A stretch of DNA of 64,000 nt from Undaria pinnatifida (taxonomy: Eukaryota; Sar; Phaeophyceae; Laminariales; Alariaceae). The notes under the pieces are model-generated. The model was not told where the DNA came from. It made no database searches and saw nothing but the letters and a program-made list of their open reading frames with translations. Position numbers and translations under genes: made by a program. The stretch covers positions 14,541,076-14,605,075 of the forward strand of contig JABAKD010000030.1 in NCBI GenBank assembly GCA_012845835.1, in the 5' to 3' direction. Below, in pieces: positions 22,967-32,879 of this stretch. The stretch's first letter is position 1. Every line of letters starts with the position of its first letter.

Positions 22967-23614
22967 AACCTCACAAACGTAGTTCGGGCTGGTAGACACT
23001 TCGTGTGGAGTTTGCTGCGGCTAACCGCGCTGCACAACTCAGGAGGTATCAAAAACCAGAACCGTACGGTAGGACTCGGTAGAGAGTTTCACGCTGATCT
23101 TCTCTTCTGGAAGTGGGCTATCGATCACGGACTACTACACGAAGGTGAGGCGCTTAGCGCTTCCTGCTACACGGCGATACAGCGACCTGCAAAAGGGCAC
23201 TACCTGTCCGACGCCAGTTTCGAGGCAGTGGGCGGTTTTTGCGTCGAGAGGAAGGTATTTTGGAGATTCGACTTGCCAAAAGAACTGACCGCAGAGCTAA
23301 AAAGAAAGGCCGGTCGATGAGAGACCTGTACTATCACGATCGACCTGCTAGAGTTATTGGGCATGGTCGTGACCGCGTGGTTTATGCTTGAATTGGTAGG
23401 AGATAGGGTGGACGCAAAGGGTGATCTGATTATGATGCGCAGTGACAACACGGCAGCAGTATCTTGGATCTCTCGATGCGGGGGGGCGAGGGACAAACGA
23501 GCATGCTTACTCATGAGAATGCTCGGGCGTCTCGGAATCAAGGGAGGCTGGAACCACACTGCAAAATACATTCCCGGCGTACGTAACACACCAGTTGATG
23601 GTATCTCCCGTTGA
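22967..23614 (+). pseudogene. RNase H domain of the DIRS-like element (broken)
   Basis: It continues in the same frame as RT after the TGA at 22964. A connection segment (VGLGREFHADLLFWKWAID) leads to the RNase H core. Candidate catalytic acids are Asp in SDASFEAVGG, Glu in LLELLGM, Asp in RSDNTAAVSW and Asp in VDGISR. The role would be removal of the RNA template during cDNA synthesis. In-frame TGA codons sit at 23318 (after Arg, in a position compatible with CGA to TGA) and 23612 (where Trp is expected). Sequence after 23612 keeps family-like words such as DKVRELTNS before decaying. Confidence 0.85.
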
Positions 23615-23963
23615 CCTCGTGTGATCCTGGCGGACAAGGTCAGAGAGCTCACCAACTCTGATCACTAGTCGGAACAAGACATTGGAACGAGGGGAAGGGG
23701 ATTTTCGATACCGTACTAAAGACAAAGAACGTTCTCAGCTAGCATGACGATTGCCTGTGGGACATGATGAGCGGCGCACAACCCGGCTGATTCGCGTGCG
23801 TGAGGGGGTATGTCCCTCGATCAACATACGTCATGCACTATTATTGTGTCCACTGTTCGCTTCTACTGTGTCTACTGTTCGCACGCGCCCCTGCATGAAC
23901 AGGGGACAACAAGGGAGGACACAAGGACGAAGTAACGCGATTTGTTGAAACGCTGGTTCAGTC

Positions 23964-24980
23964 GTGACAAGTACGCAAAAAAACTGTCTAGCGAAGTGGA
24001 ACACCTGGGTAAAAGAGAGCCAGGCTCAGGGAAAAGAACCGTGGTTGCACACGCTCGCTGACCTCAAGGAAGTGTTGTCTGATCTGCTCAGGTTCATGGC
24101 GTCTCGATGTTTCGTGCATAATCATCGGAGGTCCACTGTTAGAGGATACTTAGCCGCAATCAACTTCTTCCACAAAATGTTCGCAGGATGGGAGTTGCCG
24201 ATGTCGCATTGCATGATATCAGCTGTGGGAAAGGGGATAGACTGGGCGCACGGCATGTAAAAAAAAAAGCGCAGGTTAGATTACCGCTGTCGTGGTCACT
24301 GCCATCACAAGGCCGACAGGCACCCATAAGTATGGAAGACGGTGGACGTGTCATGTGGTTGGGACTCGCGGTGTCATATTGTCTGTTGTGCAGAGCGTCA
24401 GAGCTGTGGGCATACGCGGATGCCGAAGTTCACCCACAGTTTTGTTTGACGCGAGAGTGCCTAACGTTTTCGCACGGAAGAGTACAGGTTGAGTTCAGGA
24501 ACAGATCGACCGCCACGACAGTGCAGATCAGATGTGTGGCGTCGAAGTGCGATAAAAAAGAGCAGGGTGCACGATTACGCGTACACGGTTGTCCAACGAG
24601 AGGGAGATGGGAGATGGGGAGGGTGTTGATAAGGGCCTTCGAAGTTCTGCTGGAATTGCTGAATTGCTCGACGTGCATCCCCAGCTCCCAGAGGAGGCGC
24701 CGCTGACAGTCCGGGCCACTTCGTGAAGTTGAAATATTTCCACGAGGACGGAAGCGTGACCGCCTTGCGGTTGATGGTAGGATGAAACGGTAGAGACCCC
24801 ATGCAGTTTGCGCTACACTCCGAAAGAATCGGTGGGGCCACCCAGTTAGCGGCGTAAGGTATTTCGGAGTTGCAAATCGAGCGCGCAGGAACATGGAAGT
24901 CTAGGGCTTTTATGACATACGTAAGGGAAGCAAGGGAAGGGGCTGAATTGGCCTCTGCAGCCCTCGCACAGACACAGTAG
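23964..24980 (+). pseudogene. tyrosine recombinase of the DIRS-like element (broken)
   Basis: An N-terminal core-binding part (STVRGYLAAINFFHKMFAGW) opens at 23964. A frameshift in an A-run at 24258-24267 moves the frame. The catalytic part follows, with the first Arg in CRASELWAY (24392-24394), a second frameshift between 24706 and 24801, then the H-x-x-R box in LHSERIGG (His 24816, Arg 24825) and the nucleophilic Tyr in FMTYVREA (24918-24920). All four signature positions are therefore still visible although the frame is broken; a TAA also occurs at 24858. The frame ends at a TAG at 24978. This enzyme would integrate a circular intermediate without making target duplications. Confidence 0.85.
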
Positions 24981-25013
24981 TTTTTAAAAGTACGGTTAGT
25001 TCAGGCCGCGATT

Positions 25014-25251
25014 CTTACTACGATAGCCCCCCCCCCAAGCCATCGATTTTCTTTAACAAACGTTTCATGGCTGCTAGACACGAGGAAATTTGCTATGCCA
25101 AAAGCATCCTTAAACATTTTCATGCTTGCAAAGGTCTATCGAACGATGACGTCGGGGCGGCAAGGGGCACCGCACTTCGGGAGACACGGCCAGGAGCTGG
25201 TTTCAACACCGGCGATTACTTTAAAGAAAAGTTGGGGGGGCTACCGTAGAA
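25014..25251 (+). mobile_element. C-run MITE copy (non-autonomous DNA transposon)
   Basis: About 238 bases bounded by inverted termini: CTACGATAGCCCCCCCC on the left and GGGGGGGCTACCGTAGAACG on the right. The interior (ATCGATTTTCTTTAACAAAC, TTTCATGGCTGCTAGACACG, GATGACGTCGGGGCGGCAAG, GGAGCTGGTTTCAACACCGG) is shared in reverse orientation with 38815-39063. It lies immediately after the end of the DIRS-like recombinase. No transposase is encoded, so it would depend on an enzyme elsewhere. Confidence 0.8.
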
Positions 25252-25261
25252 CGTCTCCCGC

Positions 25262-25673
25262 CTTGTGGTGCGAGAGGTAGATAGCCCCGCAGAAAAAGGG
25301 AGCGGGGCTATCAGAGTCGGGGTTGGCCTGATTCACAAAAATTGTGGAGGGGTTTCATAGGAGATAGGTGGGGAGTTTGAGATGCCACCGTCACGCCCGG
25401 CCGGGGGCCGTTTGTGACATACTTGTAGTTTATTGTTATTTTGCACAACAGGGAAGAGGTCTAAACGCTTGTGGTGCGAGAGGTAGATAGCCCCGCAGAA
25501 AAAGGGAGCGGGGCTATCAGAGTCGGGGTTGGCCTGATTCATAAAAATTGTGGAGGGGTTTCATAAGAGATAGGTGGGGAGTTTGAGATGCCACCGTCAC
25601 GCCCGGCCGGGGGCCGTTTGTGACATACTTGTAGTTTATTGTTATTTTGCACGACAGGGAAGAGGTCTAAACG
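25262..25673. repeat. recent tandem duplication, 2 x 206 bp
   Basis: Unit 1 is 25262-25467 and unit 2 is 25468-25673, both starting with CTTGTGGTGCGAGAGGTAG. By eye I find three differences in 206 bases. Each unit contains an inverted repeat, ATAGCCCCGC...GCGGGGCTAT (around 25280-25310 in unit 1). No coding content. Confidence 0.95.
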
Positions 25674-25704
25674 TGACAAATTATTCTAGAATTCTTGAGC
25701 CATA

Positions 25705-25920
25705 GCAAACATGGGAAAATATTTATTTCCAAGTTGGCTACTTATTTCGTTCCCACAACGCTTTTTTCATGGTCATACCTCAAAGCGTTTTGGCCTATTA
25801 TCATACGGCTGCTGTCTCGGTGCTTTTCGATATCGGATTTCACGGTCAAATCCCTTTGTTCGTTGTCTTCTAGGGGAGCCGTTCCTTACCCAACGACATC
25901 ATTACACCCAGTGTCCGTGC
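25705..25920 (+). repeat. chimeric fragment of repeats C and D
   Basis: 25705-25830 resembles the left part of repeat C (ACGCTTTTTTCATGG, CTCAAAGCG, CCTATTATC, GCTGCTGTCT). 25830-25900 resembles repeat D (TCACGGTCAAATCCCTTTG then a GGGGAGCCGTTCC remnant of the GGCGGCTCC core). It is strongly diverged. Confidence 0.5.
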
Positions 25921-26384
25921 TTAATCTTCTTCCTAGAGAGATACATGTTATTATGTGGACACAGACTGTAAGATAGATAGAGTAAACCATACAATCGCAA
26001 TTAATCAAGGTGAAAGCAAGTGAAACGCTAGCGTACCGGGTAGGATAACGCAACAAAACAGACCAGACCATAAAGATAAGAAAAAAAATACAACGAACGG
26101 AGTCGCTTTTGAAAATCGCAGTACGTACGAGAAACAATGTTTGGTCAGTCTTTTTCATCGCCGCTTCAAAGAGTCGTTCCATATATATAGTGTCCACGAT
26201 CCACGATTTATCTTCCAGGACCGCAAGATAAATATCCCATACTAATTCCATGTATATTTCTCCCCACAAACAAACAAACGTGGATGTAGTTTTAAAGTTA
26301 AATGTGATTTTTAAGGTAGTGTTTCGAACGCTTTGTTGTGTGGTTGCAATAACTGCGCTGGCTACTGACTGTTGTTGTTGCTGG
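25921..26384. other. no recognisable feature
   Basis: AT-rich, apparently single-copy, with no supported gene. Confidence 0.4.
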
Positions 26385-26690
26385 TCAATACGTCGTGTGC
26401 GCCAGCAATTAATTGATGACGACAGTACGTATACTGATAAAATATAGGGATATTCTTGAAAATGCCATCTCGTGTTCGACAGGAATTAACTGATGATCAT
26501 AATACAGAGTAATAATAGGGATCTTCTTGACAATATATCTTGTGCGCCACAGCAATCATCGATATATTAGTATAATAAAAAATAGGGGCATTTTTGACAA
26601 ATAATATTTGTCAAAAAGCATATGTCGTGTGCGTCAGTAATCGGCGATATAGCGGTAGGAGTGAAATAATAGGGATCTTCTTGTGTTAGG
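26385..26690. repeat. repeat I tandem array
   Basis: Three to four imperfect units with the words ATAGGGATCTTCTTGACAA and GTCGTGTGCGCCAGCAATC, spaced about 60-96 bases apart (anchors near 26391, 26467, 26527, 26623). Single units of the same sequence occur inside the composite repeat at about 37745 and 45828. A 13-base perfect dyad with a single central A lies at 26591-26617 (TTTTTGACAAATA and its complement). Confidence 0.75.
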
Positions 26691-26984
26691 GGCGTATTTT
26701 GGGCCTCCTACAACCAACCGCTGATGACCCTGGCATGTACGCGGTGGGCAGAACCCGTTCCCAGCCGACGCTTCTTGATGTATGCGTACTTCTCGCGGAG
26801 TGCCTGATCACGCTCGGGCAGCTTGACTTGCGGTGTAGCACCACTGTCCCCCCTGTAGCACCGGTACGAGTATGCATGTGTATCTTGTGGCTTGCGGTTC
26901 TCTTCGAGGTGCTGCTGCTGCTGTTTTATGTCTGATACAATACGACAACAACACAGCTTTTCAGACATGCTGCACCAACAAATT
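26691..26984. other. no recognisable gene
   Basis: Short open frames only. GCTGCTGCTGCTG near 26914 is a small microsatellite. Confidence 0.35.
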
Positions 26985-27090
26985 GTTTTTGTTGTTGTTG
27001 TTGTTCTCACTTGACTCGCATAATGATCAAGTCTGTGGTCACAGAACGGGCTCCAGTTATAGTCTAGAGTGGAGGAATAACCCAGGAGAA
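26985..27090 (+). repeat. SINE-G fragment with GTT microsatellite
   Basis: A GTTGTTGTTGTTGTT run is followed by CTCACTTGACTCGCATAATG, AAGTCTGTGGTCACAG, GGGCTCCAG and GAGGAATAACCCAG. The same order, GTT run included, occurs in reverse orientation at 30490-30610. The tRNA-like head is not seen in this copy. Confidence 0.65.
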
Positions 27091-27414
27091 CACAAACAGA
27101 ACCAAAAGTGGTACACGCATATATCACAGCTGACCCAATTCATGCCTCCGCCATAAAGAATATAAAAAAGAAATAGGGAGTCAGCCCACGATGTGCCAGC
27201 TCCATACTGCTGCATTCATCGCACTACTCGCGCCTGAAAAAACGACTACTACACCACTTGCCACCCAGAAAATACTACCACCAGGTATATATTACACGTG
27301 GTATCTATCACTACGCATATGCAGGCTAGATGCAAGTCAATCAGGGAAAGAAAGAGAAAAGAAAGGAAAAGACGGAGAAGAAAGAAAAGGGGTATTATCC
27401 CGATTGACCTAATA
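27091..27414. other. no recognisable gene
   Basis: Purine-rich from 27340 to 27400, and otherwise unremarkable. Confidence 0.35.
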
Positions 27415-28071
27415 AACGAATGAAATCGGGGTTTTCAGCGATTTTTTTCGGTGCCGCATAATAAGCGACAAAGAGGTGATTATGTTCAGGCAGCAACTAT
27501 TCCATGATTATCCGCCCAATGTGCCAGTGAGTCAAATATGCACTGTTTTGGCCCCATTTCCGGCTTTTTTCCACGGTTGGTTATTATCATGCTCGAGTCG
27601 TGCCAGTCTTAGTTCCACATATTATTATGTCGTTTTTCTTTGAACACCCCATTTTTGTTTTTAATTCGTTGTGCTTATAACCGCGGGGCCCTGAATCCTG
27701 CATACAAATGGCTCTAATTCGTCCGTTTGTATTGCGTTCGGTGCTGTTAAAACAGTTGTTGCTGTTCAATCAAGTGTTATCATCCTCATTTTGAGCGTGC
27801 ATGCTCGGCACACCACAACAACCTGAAATAGGCTCAAAATCGCATTTTTGTGCGACCTATCGTGCAGAAAATAACTCGTTGAATTGCGCTTGCATTGCGA
27901 ATGTTTCCCGTGTGAGAGGAGTTTGCGAGAAAACCCGAGTCGGTCGAAATAATTGTGAGCTTATTGGGTCGAAGCCTACCAGCCAATCACGAGTAATAAG
28001 CCAGTGGATGGAGCCGGGGTTGACACGCCGTGCAGAGAGGTATCGACCCGGGAAATCATCGTTATAGCTCC

Positions 28072-28760
28072 CGCGTTGTTGGAGTTGAAGAGATTCGGAC
28101 GATTTCAGAACCGGGGATGGCGCTCTATCTCCGCCGTGTTCGACGGAACTGCCCCCCATTAGTTGGTGAGCCTCTATCATCGTCCTATTTTAGGGTGGGG
28201 CGGCGCTGTGGAGCTCGAACCAATCAGCGATTCTAGCCAATGAAACTGGTGTTTCCACACCGTGGGGGGCGGTGTCGACCCGGGAGAACTCAGTTTTATG
28301 CCCGGTTTGTCTAATTTTTAGATGTATGGAATGACCCCTGAACCGGGGATGGGACCCTATCGCCCCCGGGTGGAGCTGGCTCTATAATATACAAACCCCA
28401 GCCGGGAGATCATCGCGCGTTGTTGGAGCTGTAGAGATTCGGAAGGTTTCTGAACCGGGGATGGGGGCCTATCTCCCCCGTGTGCTACGGAACTGCCCCC
28501 CATTGGTTGGTGAGCCTCTGTCATTCTCCTAGTATAGGGTGGGGCGGCGCTGTGGAGCCCGAACCAATCAGTGATTCTAGCCAATGAAATTGGGGTTCTC
28601 ACACCGTAGGGGGTGGTGTCGACCCGAGAGAATTCGGTTTTCTTCCCCGGTTTGTCTAATTCTTAGATATATGAAATGAACCCTGGACCGGAGACGGGAC
28701 CCTATCGTCCCCGGGTGGAGCTGGCTCTATAATACGCAAACCCCAGTCAATCAGAGATCG
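28072..28760 (+). repeat. internal tandem duplication in repeat E, 344-347 bp
   Basis: CGCGTTGTTGGAG begins at 28072 and 28416. Internal anchors also repeat at about 347 bases (CCGGGGATGGCGCTC 28112 and CCGGGGATGGGGGCC 28459). The copy at 34690 has only one such unit. Each unit has CCAATCA and GCCAATGAAA words about 20 bases apart, i.e. two CCAAT boxes, and a GGGGATGGGACCC...CCCCGGG quasi-dyad. Confidence 0.85.
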
Positions 28761-29688
28761 GCTGGTCGGTGGGGTTGGGGACTTACACACTGTGCGGGGA
28801 GGCTTCAATCCTGATGCTATGTCCGTGTTCGTTCCTAAGTTGTCGGAGTTGTATATAATATGCGGATGGATTGTGATTCTGGGAATTGACCTATCGACTC
28901 CAGATGACGGTTACATTATGTACGACCCCCGGCCAATGAGCGACCAGTGACCAGACAAAAACGCAAAAATGCCATACCAGGTATTATATGTTTTATTTTC
29001 GTCTAAAACTTGATCAGAGCCTGGAATTCTTGACTGCCAAATTCTTGATTCAGTGCTATCGCGAACCACTAATATTCCATCTACCAGATGAGGAGTCTAC
29101 AGCTACAAGTAGCAGCATTATTATAATAGATTTCGAGGAATTGAATGACGAAGGCAACGACACCGTGTTTCACGCCTAGAATATCGTCAGCAAGTCTCTC
29201 CACGATCACTATACACACACAGAGACACAGACAATCGGTCTGCGAGCCTCTGATATAGACATGGTATCATGCATGTAGTAGCAGAAGCTGGCTCAGTGCG
29301 CGCCTGTCAGTGGCTACGTAGAGAACATGCAGCAAACATGTGATCATCCCCTCGCTGGCCGTGGATGCTTGGTTGAGTCAAAGCGTCAAGAAAAGCACCC
29401 CAAACAAGCGCCTCTTCGTGGCCAGACTAGAGGGTCCGTATGCGTGGGCTCAGATTTATCCGACCGAAATATATATATATATATAATGAAGCTTGGAATC
29501 GGATTCACGCAAGAAACGGAAAAACGGAGGAAACGACAGAAAAAGGAAGTAGTCCACTGTTAGTCTATATCAATCTCTCGGTATGACTTTACATTCTACA
29601 CGCGTAGACTATGTGTTCTGTGGTAACGGTGTTACTCTATCGAATATTGAATCGAACAAGTCGAAGTGCTGCCCTGCCCTACCCGGAG

Positions 29689-29708
29689 CATGGGTGCCGG
29701 CACCCATG
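29689..29708. other. terminal hairpin of repeat E, copy 1
   Basis: CATGGGTGCC and GGCACCCATG form a perfect 20-base palindrome with no loop. It corresponds to the looped hairpins at 36526-36555, 44420-44449 and 47436-47464. Confidence 0.9.
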
Positions 29709-29735
29709 TGGAGCCCTTGTATACATACATAATAC

Positions 29736-30187
29736 TCAGTATATAATATTGCCCCCCCTCTTTCTGGTCCCCCCCCCCAGGGGGTGTGCCTTCACAAAAA
29801 TAAAAAGATCTTCCCCCCGGGGGTAAATCAGAGACGATTACGGTAGTTGTACTTCGTAGCGATGCGCCAGAAATATGGACATTATGCCGTCATCGTTTGG
29901 GGGTCTCTCACCGACTGCTGGTGGTGATACATTGTATTGTAACGGTAATACCCATGCGGCACGTAGCAGCACGCGAGTCACCTTACGCTAGGAGGGTGCG
30001 GCAGAAGAAGTTTCTGAACACTCCTCCAATGATGAGGAGGAGCTCAATTATCTCACTCGAAGCATGACTTCGAAAACATTCGTTAGAGCAATCCGATAAA
30101 AAAAAAAAGTTATAATATGCGCCAGTATGCGCTAATAATAGTCCTAAAACAAATACTGTAATAACGCACGATCGTATTGTTTTTGGG
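29736..30187. other. no gene; C runs
   Basis: Short C runs at 29751-29758 and 29771-29779 and a CCCCCCGGGGG dyad near 29813. Otherwise unassigned. Confidence 0.4.
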
Positions 30188-30874
30188 CTTAATTTGGATA
30201 CGCAATTGGTCAACTTTTTGCAAGTGGTCCAGCAGACTAATACCCCACTAACTAATGCGTTGACAAGAAGGCTTAGTTTGGATAAGCAATTATTTAACCT
30301 TCTGCAAGTGGTCAGGTCAACGGACTAATACCCCAGTACAGTGGGGTATTTGTTAAGGAACTATTAATAGTGGGGTATTAGTCCGTTGGACCACTTGCAA
30401 AAGGTTAACCAAGTATTGCTTACCCAACTGACCCTTAACACTTTCCCCCCCCTCACACGGCGGGATAGCAGGTCGGCGGAATATACGGGTGTTATTGTGT
30501 TTCCCCGCTGGGGTATTCCTCAGCTCCAGTGTCTGGAGCCTGTCCTGTGACCACGGACTTGATTATGCGAGTTAGTGTGAGAACAACAACAACAACAACA
30601 ACAACAACGGGCGGACGTGTCAATATCCAAGCGGTTTCATTTCTTGGGTGGGGTGTACCGGGGAGAGTATTTTTCAAGTTCGACATGTCATGAGGAAACT
30701 CGTAAACGTTTATTATTATATACAATTGTGGATGGTGGGAGTTGAACCCATGACCCAAAAAACCCATGATCTGTCGACGACGCCATTTATTTGTCAAGGA
30801 ATTAGTGGGGTATTAGTCCGTTGGACCTCTTGCTAAAGGTTAACCAATAACTTACCCAAACTAAGCCTTACAAC
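30188..30874. mobile_element. foldback cluster with four ~70-bp inverted/direct arms
   Basis: Two + oriented arms (30188-30260 and 30271-30342) and two - oriented arms (30365-30437 and 30807-30874) share GCTTAGTTTGGATAAGCAAT, AACCTT-TGCAAGTGG and GGACTAATACCCCA. The inner pair gives a 167-base stem-loop, typical of a foldback MITE. The outer - arm is separated by SINE-G, which suggests that the SINE interrupted a second copy. No transposase is encoded. Target duplications were not clear. Confidence 0.75.
30490..30800 (-). mobile_element. SINE-G, tRNA-like head and internal GTT run
   Basis: Read on minus, 30800-30720 gives a tRNA-like segment with box B (GGGTTCAACTCCC, from 30735-30755), though box A is weak. 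The body continues to a (GTT)9 run at 30583-30608 and then the CTCACACTAACTCGCATAAT segment shared with 26985-27090. A SINE with an internal trinucleotide run is the best reading, but the family boundaries are uncertain. Confidence 0.55.
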
Positions 30875-31879
30875 AGTATGCACTCGTAATATTATCGTAG
30901 TAACCGGTGACAGTTCCACACTTAACTTGAAGTATTGGGGAGATCAACCGGTTAGGGTGTATGTCAGGATGTCAGGATGTCAGGATGTTGTGATAAACGT
31001 TTGACCCAAATAGTGCAACCCCCACCGGTCGTTACTACCGTCAGATGACTCACAATACCTACCTGCCAAACAATACGAAAAATTAACGCACACAGAAAAG
31101 TCGCCCAGATCTATAATAGCACCACACACGTGTGCAGTAAGCTCCTTCCTATTCACTTATTATGTGACCGAAAATTGTTCGGAAAAAAAATACCCTTTTA
31201 TCCCCCCCCCCCCCCAACCCCCCCCCCCCGCTCTCCTCTCACCGGTCATACGACTACCGCATGACACGGAAGAAAGCACACCTCCCTTAGATAACACACC
31301 CACCCCCCTACATGATGAGCGCACCCGGTGATATATTGTTTGTTTCGTTTTTCGACCATCACTTGATCACCGGGGGTAGGTTGAATACCACACCCCCCTA
31401 CGAGGAACGCCTGAAAATAATACCAAACCCCAAAATGATCACACCGTCTGATGATGGATACCATTCACCCGCAACGGGCACCGGGTTGGACACCAGCATG
31501 AAGGCAACAGCTGTACCCCATCACATTGATCCCGAATGAGTCCGCGACCCCAACCCCACCGGTACCTGCTGCTGCTTGCTGCTGGTTGCGATCTATAATG
31601 GCATGGTGAACAAAATCTAGTACGCGTTGCCGGTGGTACGGGTATTACCGGTATATTTGGTGTGGTGGAGCATTAAATTAGTGACACAATTTATTGGCGA
31701 ACTAGCTTGTTCGTGATACGAACATATTTGTTTCCGTAGGTGACATACAATATCGGTACTTTTGTGCAGGGGTGAAGAATGAGTACCGGTAGGTTTGAAA
31801 GGTCCTCGGGTGATGTCGCTACCGGTACCTGTCTGTGGTACCGACAAGCAGTATCGGTAATATTATTATTTGCGTCCTT
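30875..31879. other. no gene; short repeats, C runs and a repeat-F scrap
   Basis: 30961-30987 has three copies of GTCAGGAT. 31203-31230 holds two C runs. CACGGAAGAAAGCACAC at 31264 matches the terminal segment of repeat F (compare 52360 and, inverted, 32615). Short TACCGGTA words are frequent at 31620-31860. No coding evidence. Confidence 0.45.
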
Positions 31880-32645
31880 CCTTTCCTCGTTTGTTCCGTT
31901 TTGGTTTCGCTTGTTTGTGTTTTTTCCTCATTTGGTTTAAATTTTCAGCGGTAACACCGTTGCGCCAACAACCAACCGGCGCGCACTGCGATGGTAACGG
32001 TACGATACTGCTGTTGTTGTGCTGGGTTCGGGCTAGGTAGGAAGAAAACGTTCATATCAAAGGATGACAGCAGACGATTTAGCAGTGGCAGTGGTGGGAC
32101 AAGGCCTTTGACGTGCAATTGTCGGGAGTCTCATCATTGAATACCGGTGTGTTCGCATTATTACCGGTAACCGTTCTCCGGTATCGCAGCAAGGCGGCGA
32201 TTTTTGCTGTCATCCCCGGATTCCAAACATGTGCCTTATCATCACCGGCATTACGTGACAATGGAGAAAGCTCTGGTTTCAAACCTGTACCTCTCATGTG
32301 TTAGAACACCCGTTGTTATCATACCCCCTGCAACCTTGCCGCGGTCTGTTCACTCTCCCTAACAATCATTGATACCGCTTGCACCCCCCCTAGTTGTTAC
32401 ACCCCCTGTTATCTGGCCGGGGTCTGTTCACACTCCTTAGCAATCGTTAATAACGTTAGCACACCCCCTCAATATCACACACCCTCCTTACTACATCCCC
32501 TAGCTGCGGGGCTACCGTGCGTGGTTGCTATCACCGCGGATACGTTAGACACCACCCCCCCGTACAACAGCACACCCGGTGACAACACCAATAAACGCAT
32601 AATTGTTATCACCGGGGTGTGCTTTGTTCCGTGTCTTGTTTTCGT
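31880..32645 (+). repeat. repeat F, uninterrupted copy
   Basis: The same sequence occurs inverted at 52340-52478 plus 62997-63650, where a 10.5-kb copia element splits it. Shared words in order: AACACCGTTGCGCCAACAAC, CGCGCACTGCGATGGTAA, GTCGGGAGTC, GCTGTCATCCCCGG, CCGGCATTACGTGACAA, GGTTTCAAACC, GGTCTGTTCAC and GTTGCTATCACCG. Position 32517-32522 (GTGCGT) is the counterpart of the copia target site. No conserved open frame. Confidence 0.85.
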
Positions 32646-32647
32646 TT

Positions 32648-32840
32648 TTTTCACACACATCTACTTTCCAGCTTCTGGACAAGCCGTGGTCACAGGTAGG
32701 TGTCGTCCCTTCATCTCCCCGGTTCTTGCCTTCAATTTTTATCGCGCACCAGGGTTCAGCAATCCCCACCGCTGGTCGATTTTTCATCGAGTGTTGCTAA
32801 CTCACGCTCTCTCGCTTTCCGCAAGTCAATTTGTGCACCC
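32648..32840 (-). repeat. SINE-A copy 4, head missing
   Basis: Contains the tail and body landmarks CCAGCTTCTGGACAAGCCG, TTTTTATCGCGCACCAGGG, GTGTTGCTAACTCACGC and GCAAGTCAATTTGTGCAC, then stops. The tRNA-like head with both Pol III boxes is absent, so the copy is 5'-truncated. Confidence 0.85.
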
Positions 32841-32879
32841 GTGTTATACGGTACTCACTACTACAATAACAAATATTCG

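Larger units (their letters stand above)
21738..24980 (+). mobile_element. DIRS-like (tyrosine-recombinase) retroelement relic
   Basis: Three domains occur in the order reverse transcriptase, RNase H, tyrosine recombinase, all on +. That order with a tyrosine recombinase instead of a DDE integrase is the hallmark of the DIRS/Ngaro/PAT order of retrotransposons. The element is not coding-competent: there are in-frame stops, at least three frameshifts and a mutated polymerase motif. No split direct or inverted terminal repeats were found. The left border probably includes the 93-bp array at 20814, and the right border lies before the MITE starting at 25014. Confidence 0.85.
27415..29735 (+). 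repeat. repeat E copy 1 (CCAAT-rich, hairpin-ended)
   Basis: A 2.3-kb dispersed repeat, also at 34690-36575 and 42600-44460, with a deleted inverted copy at 48490-48860. It begins near AATAAACGAATGAAATCGGG. It contains GTGCGACCTATCG, a block of GGGGATGGG...CCTATC...CCCCGGGTG units separated by CCAATCA words, then ACACCGTGTTTCACGCC, TCTCTCCACGATCA, GGATTTATCCGACCGAAAT and GAAGCTTGGAATCGGATTC. It ends in a conserved hairpin at 29689-29708 followed by TGGAGCCCTTGTATA. No conserved open frame runs through the three copies, so it is probably non-coding. Confidence 0.85.

Noticed and set aside
29640-29735. Definite Helitron 3' end at the repeat E hairpin
   Set aside because: A hairpin is present, but the sequence after it ends in CTTG rather than the usual CTRR, and no 5' TC terminus or Rep/helicase was found. 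Kept only as a hypothesis.
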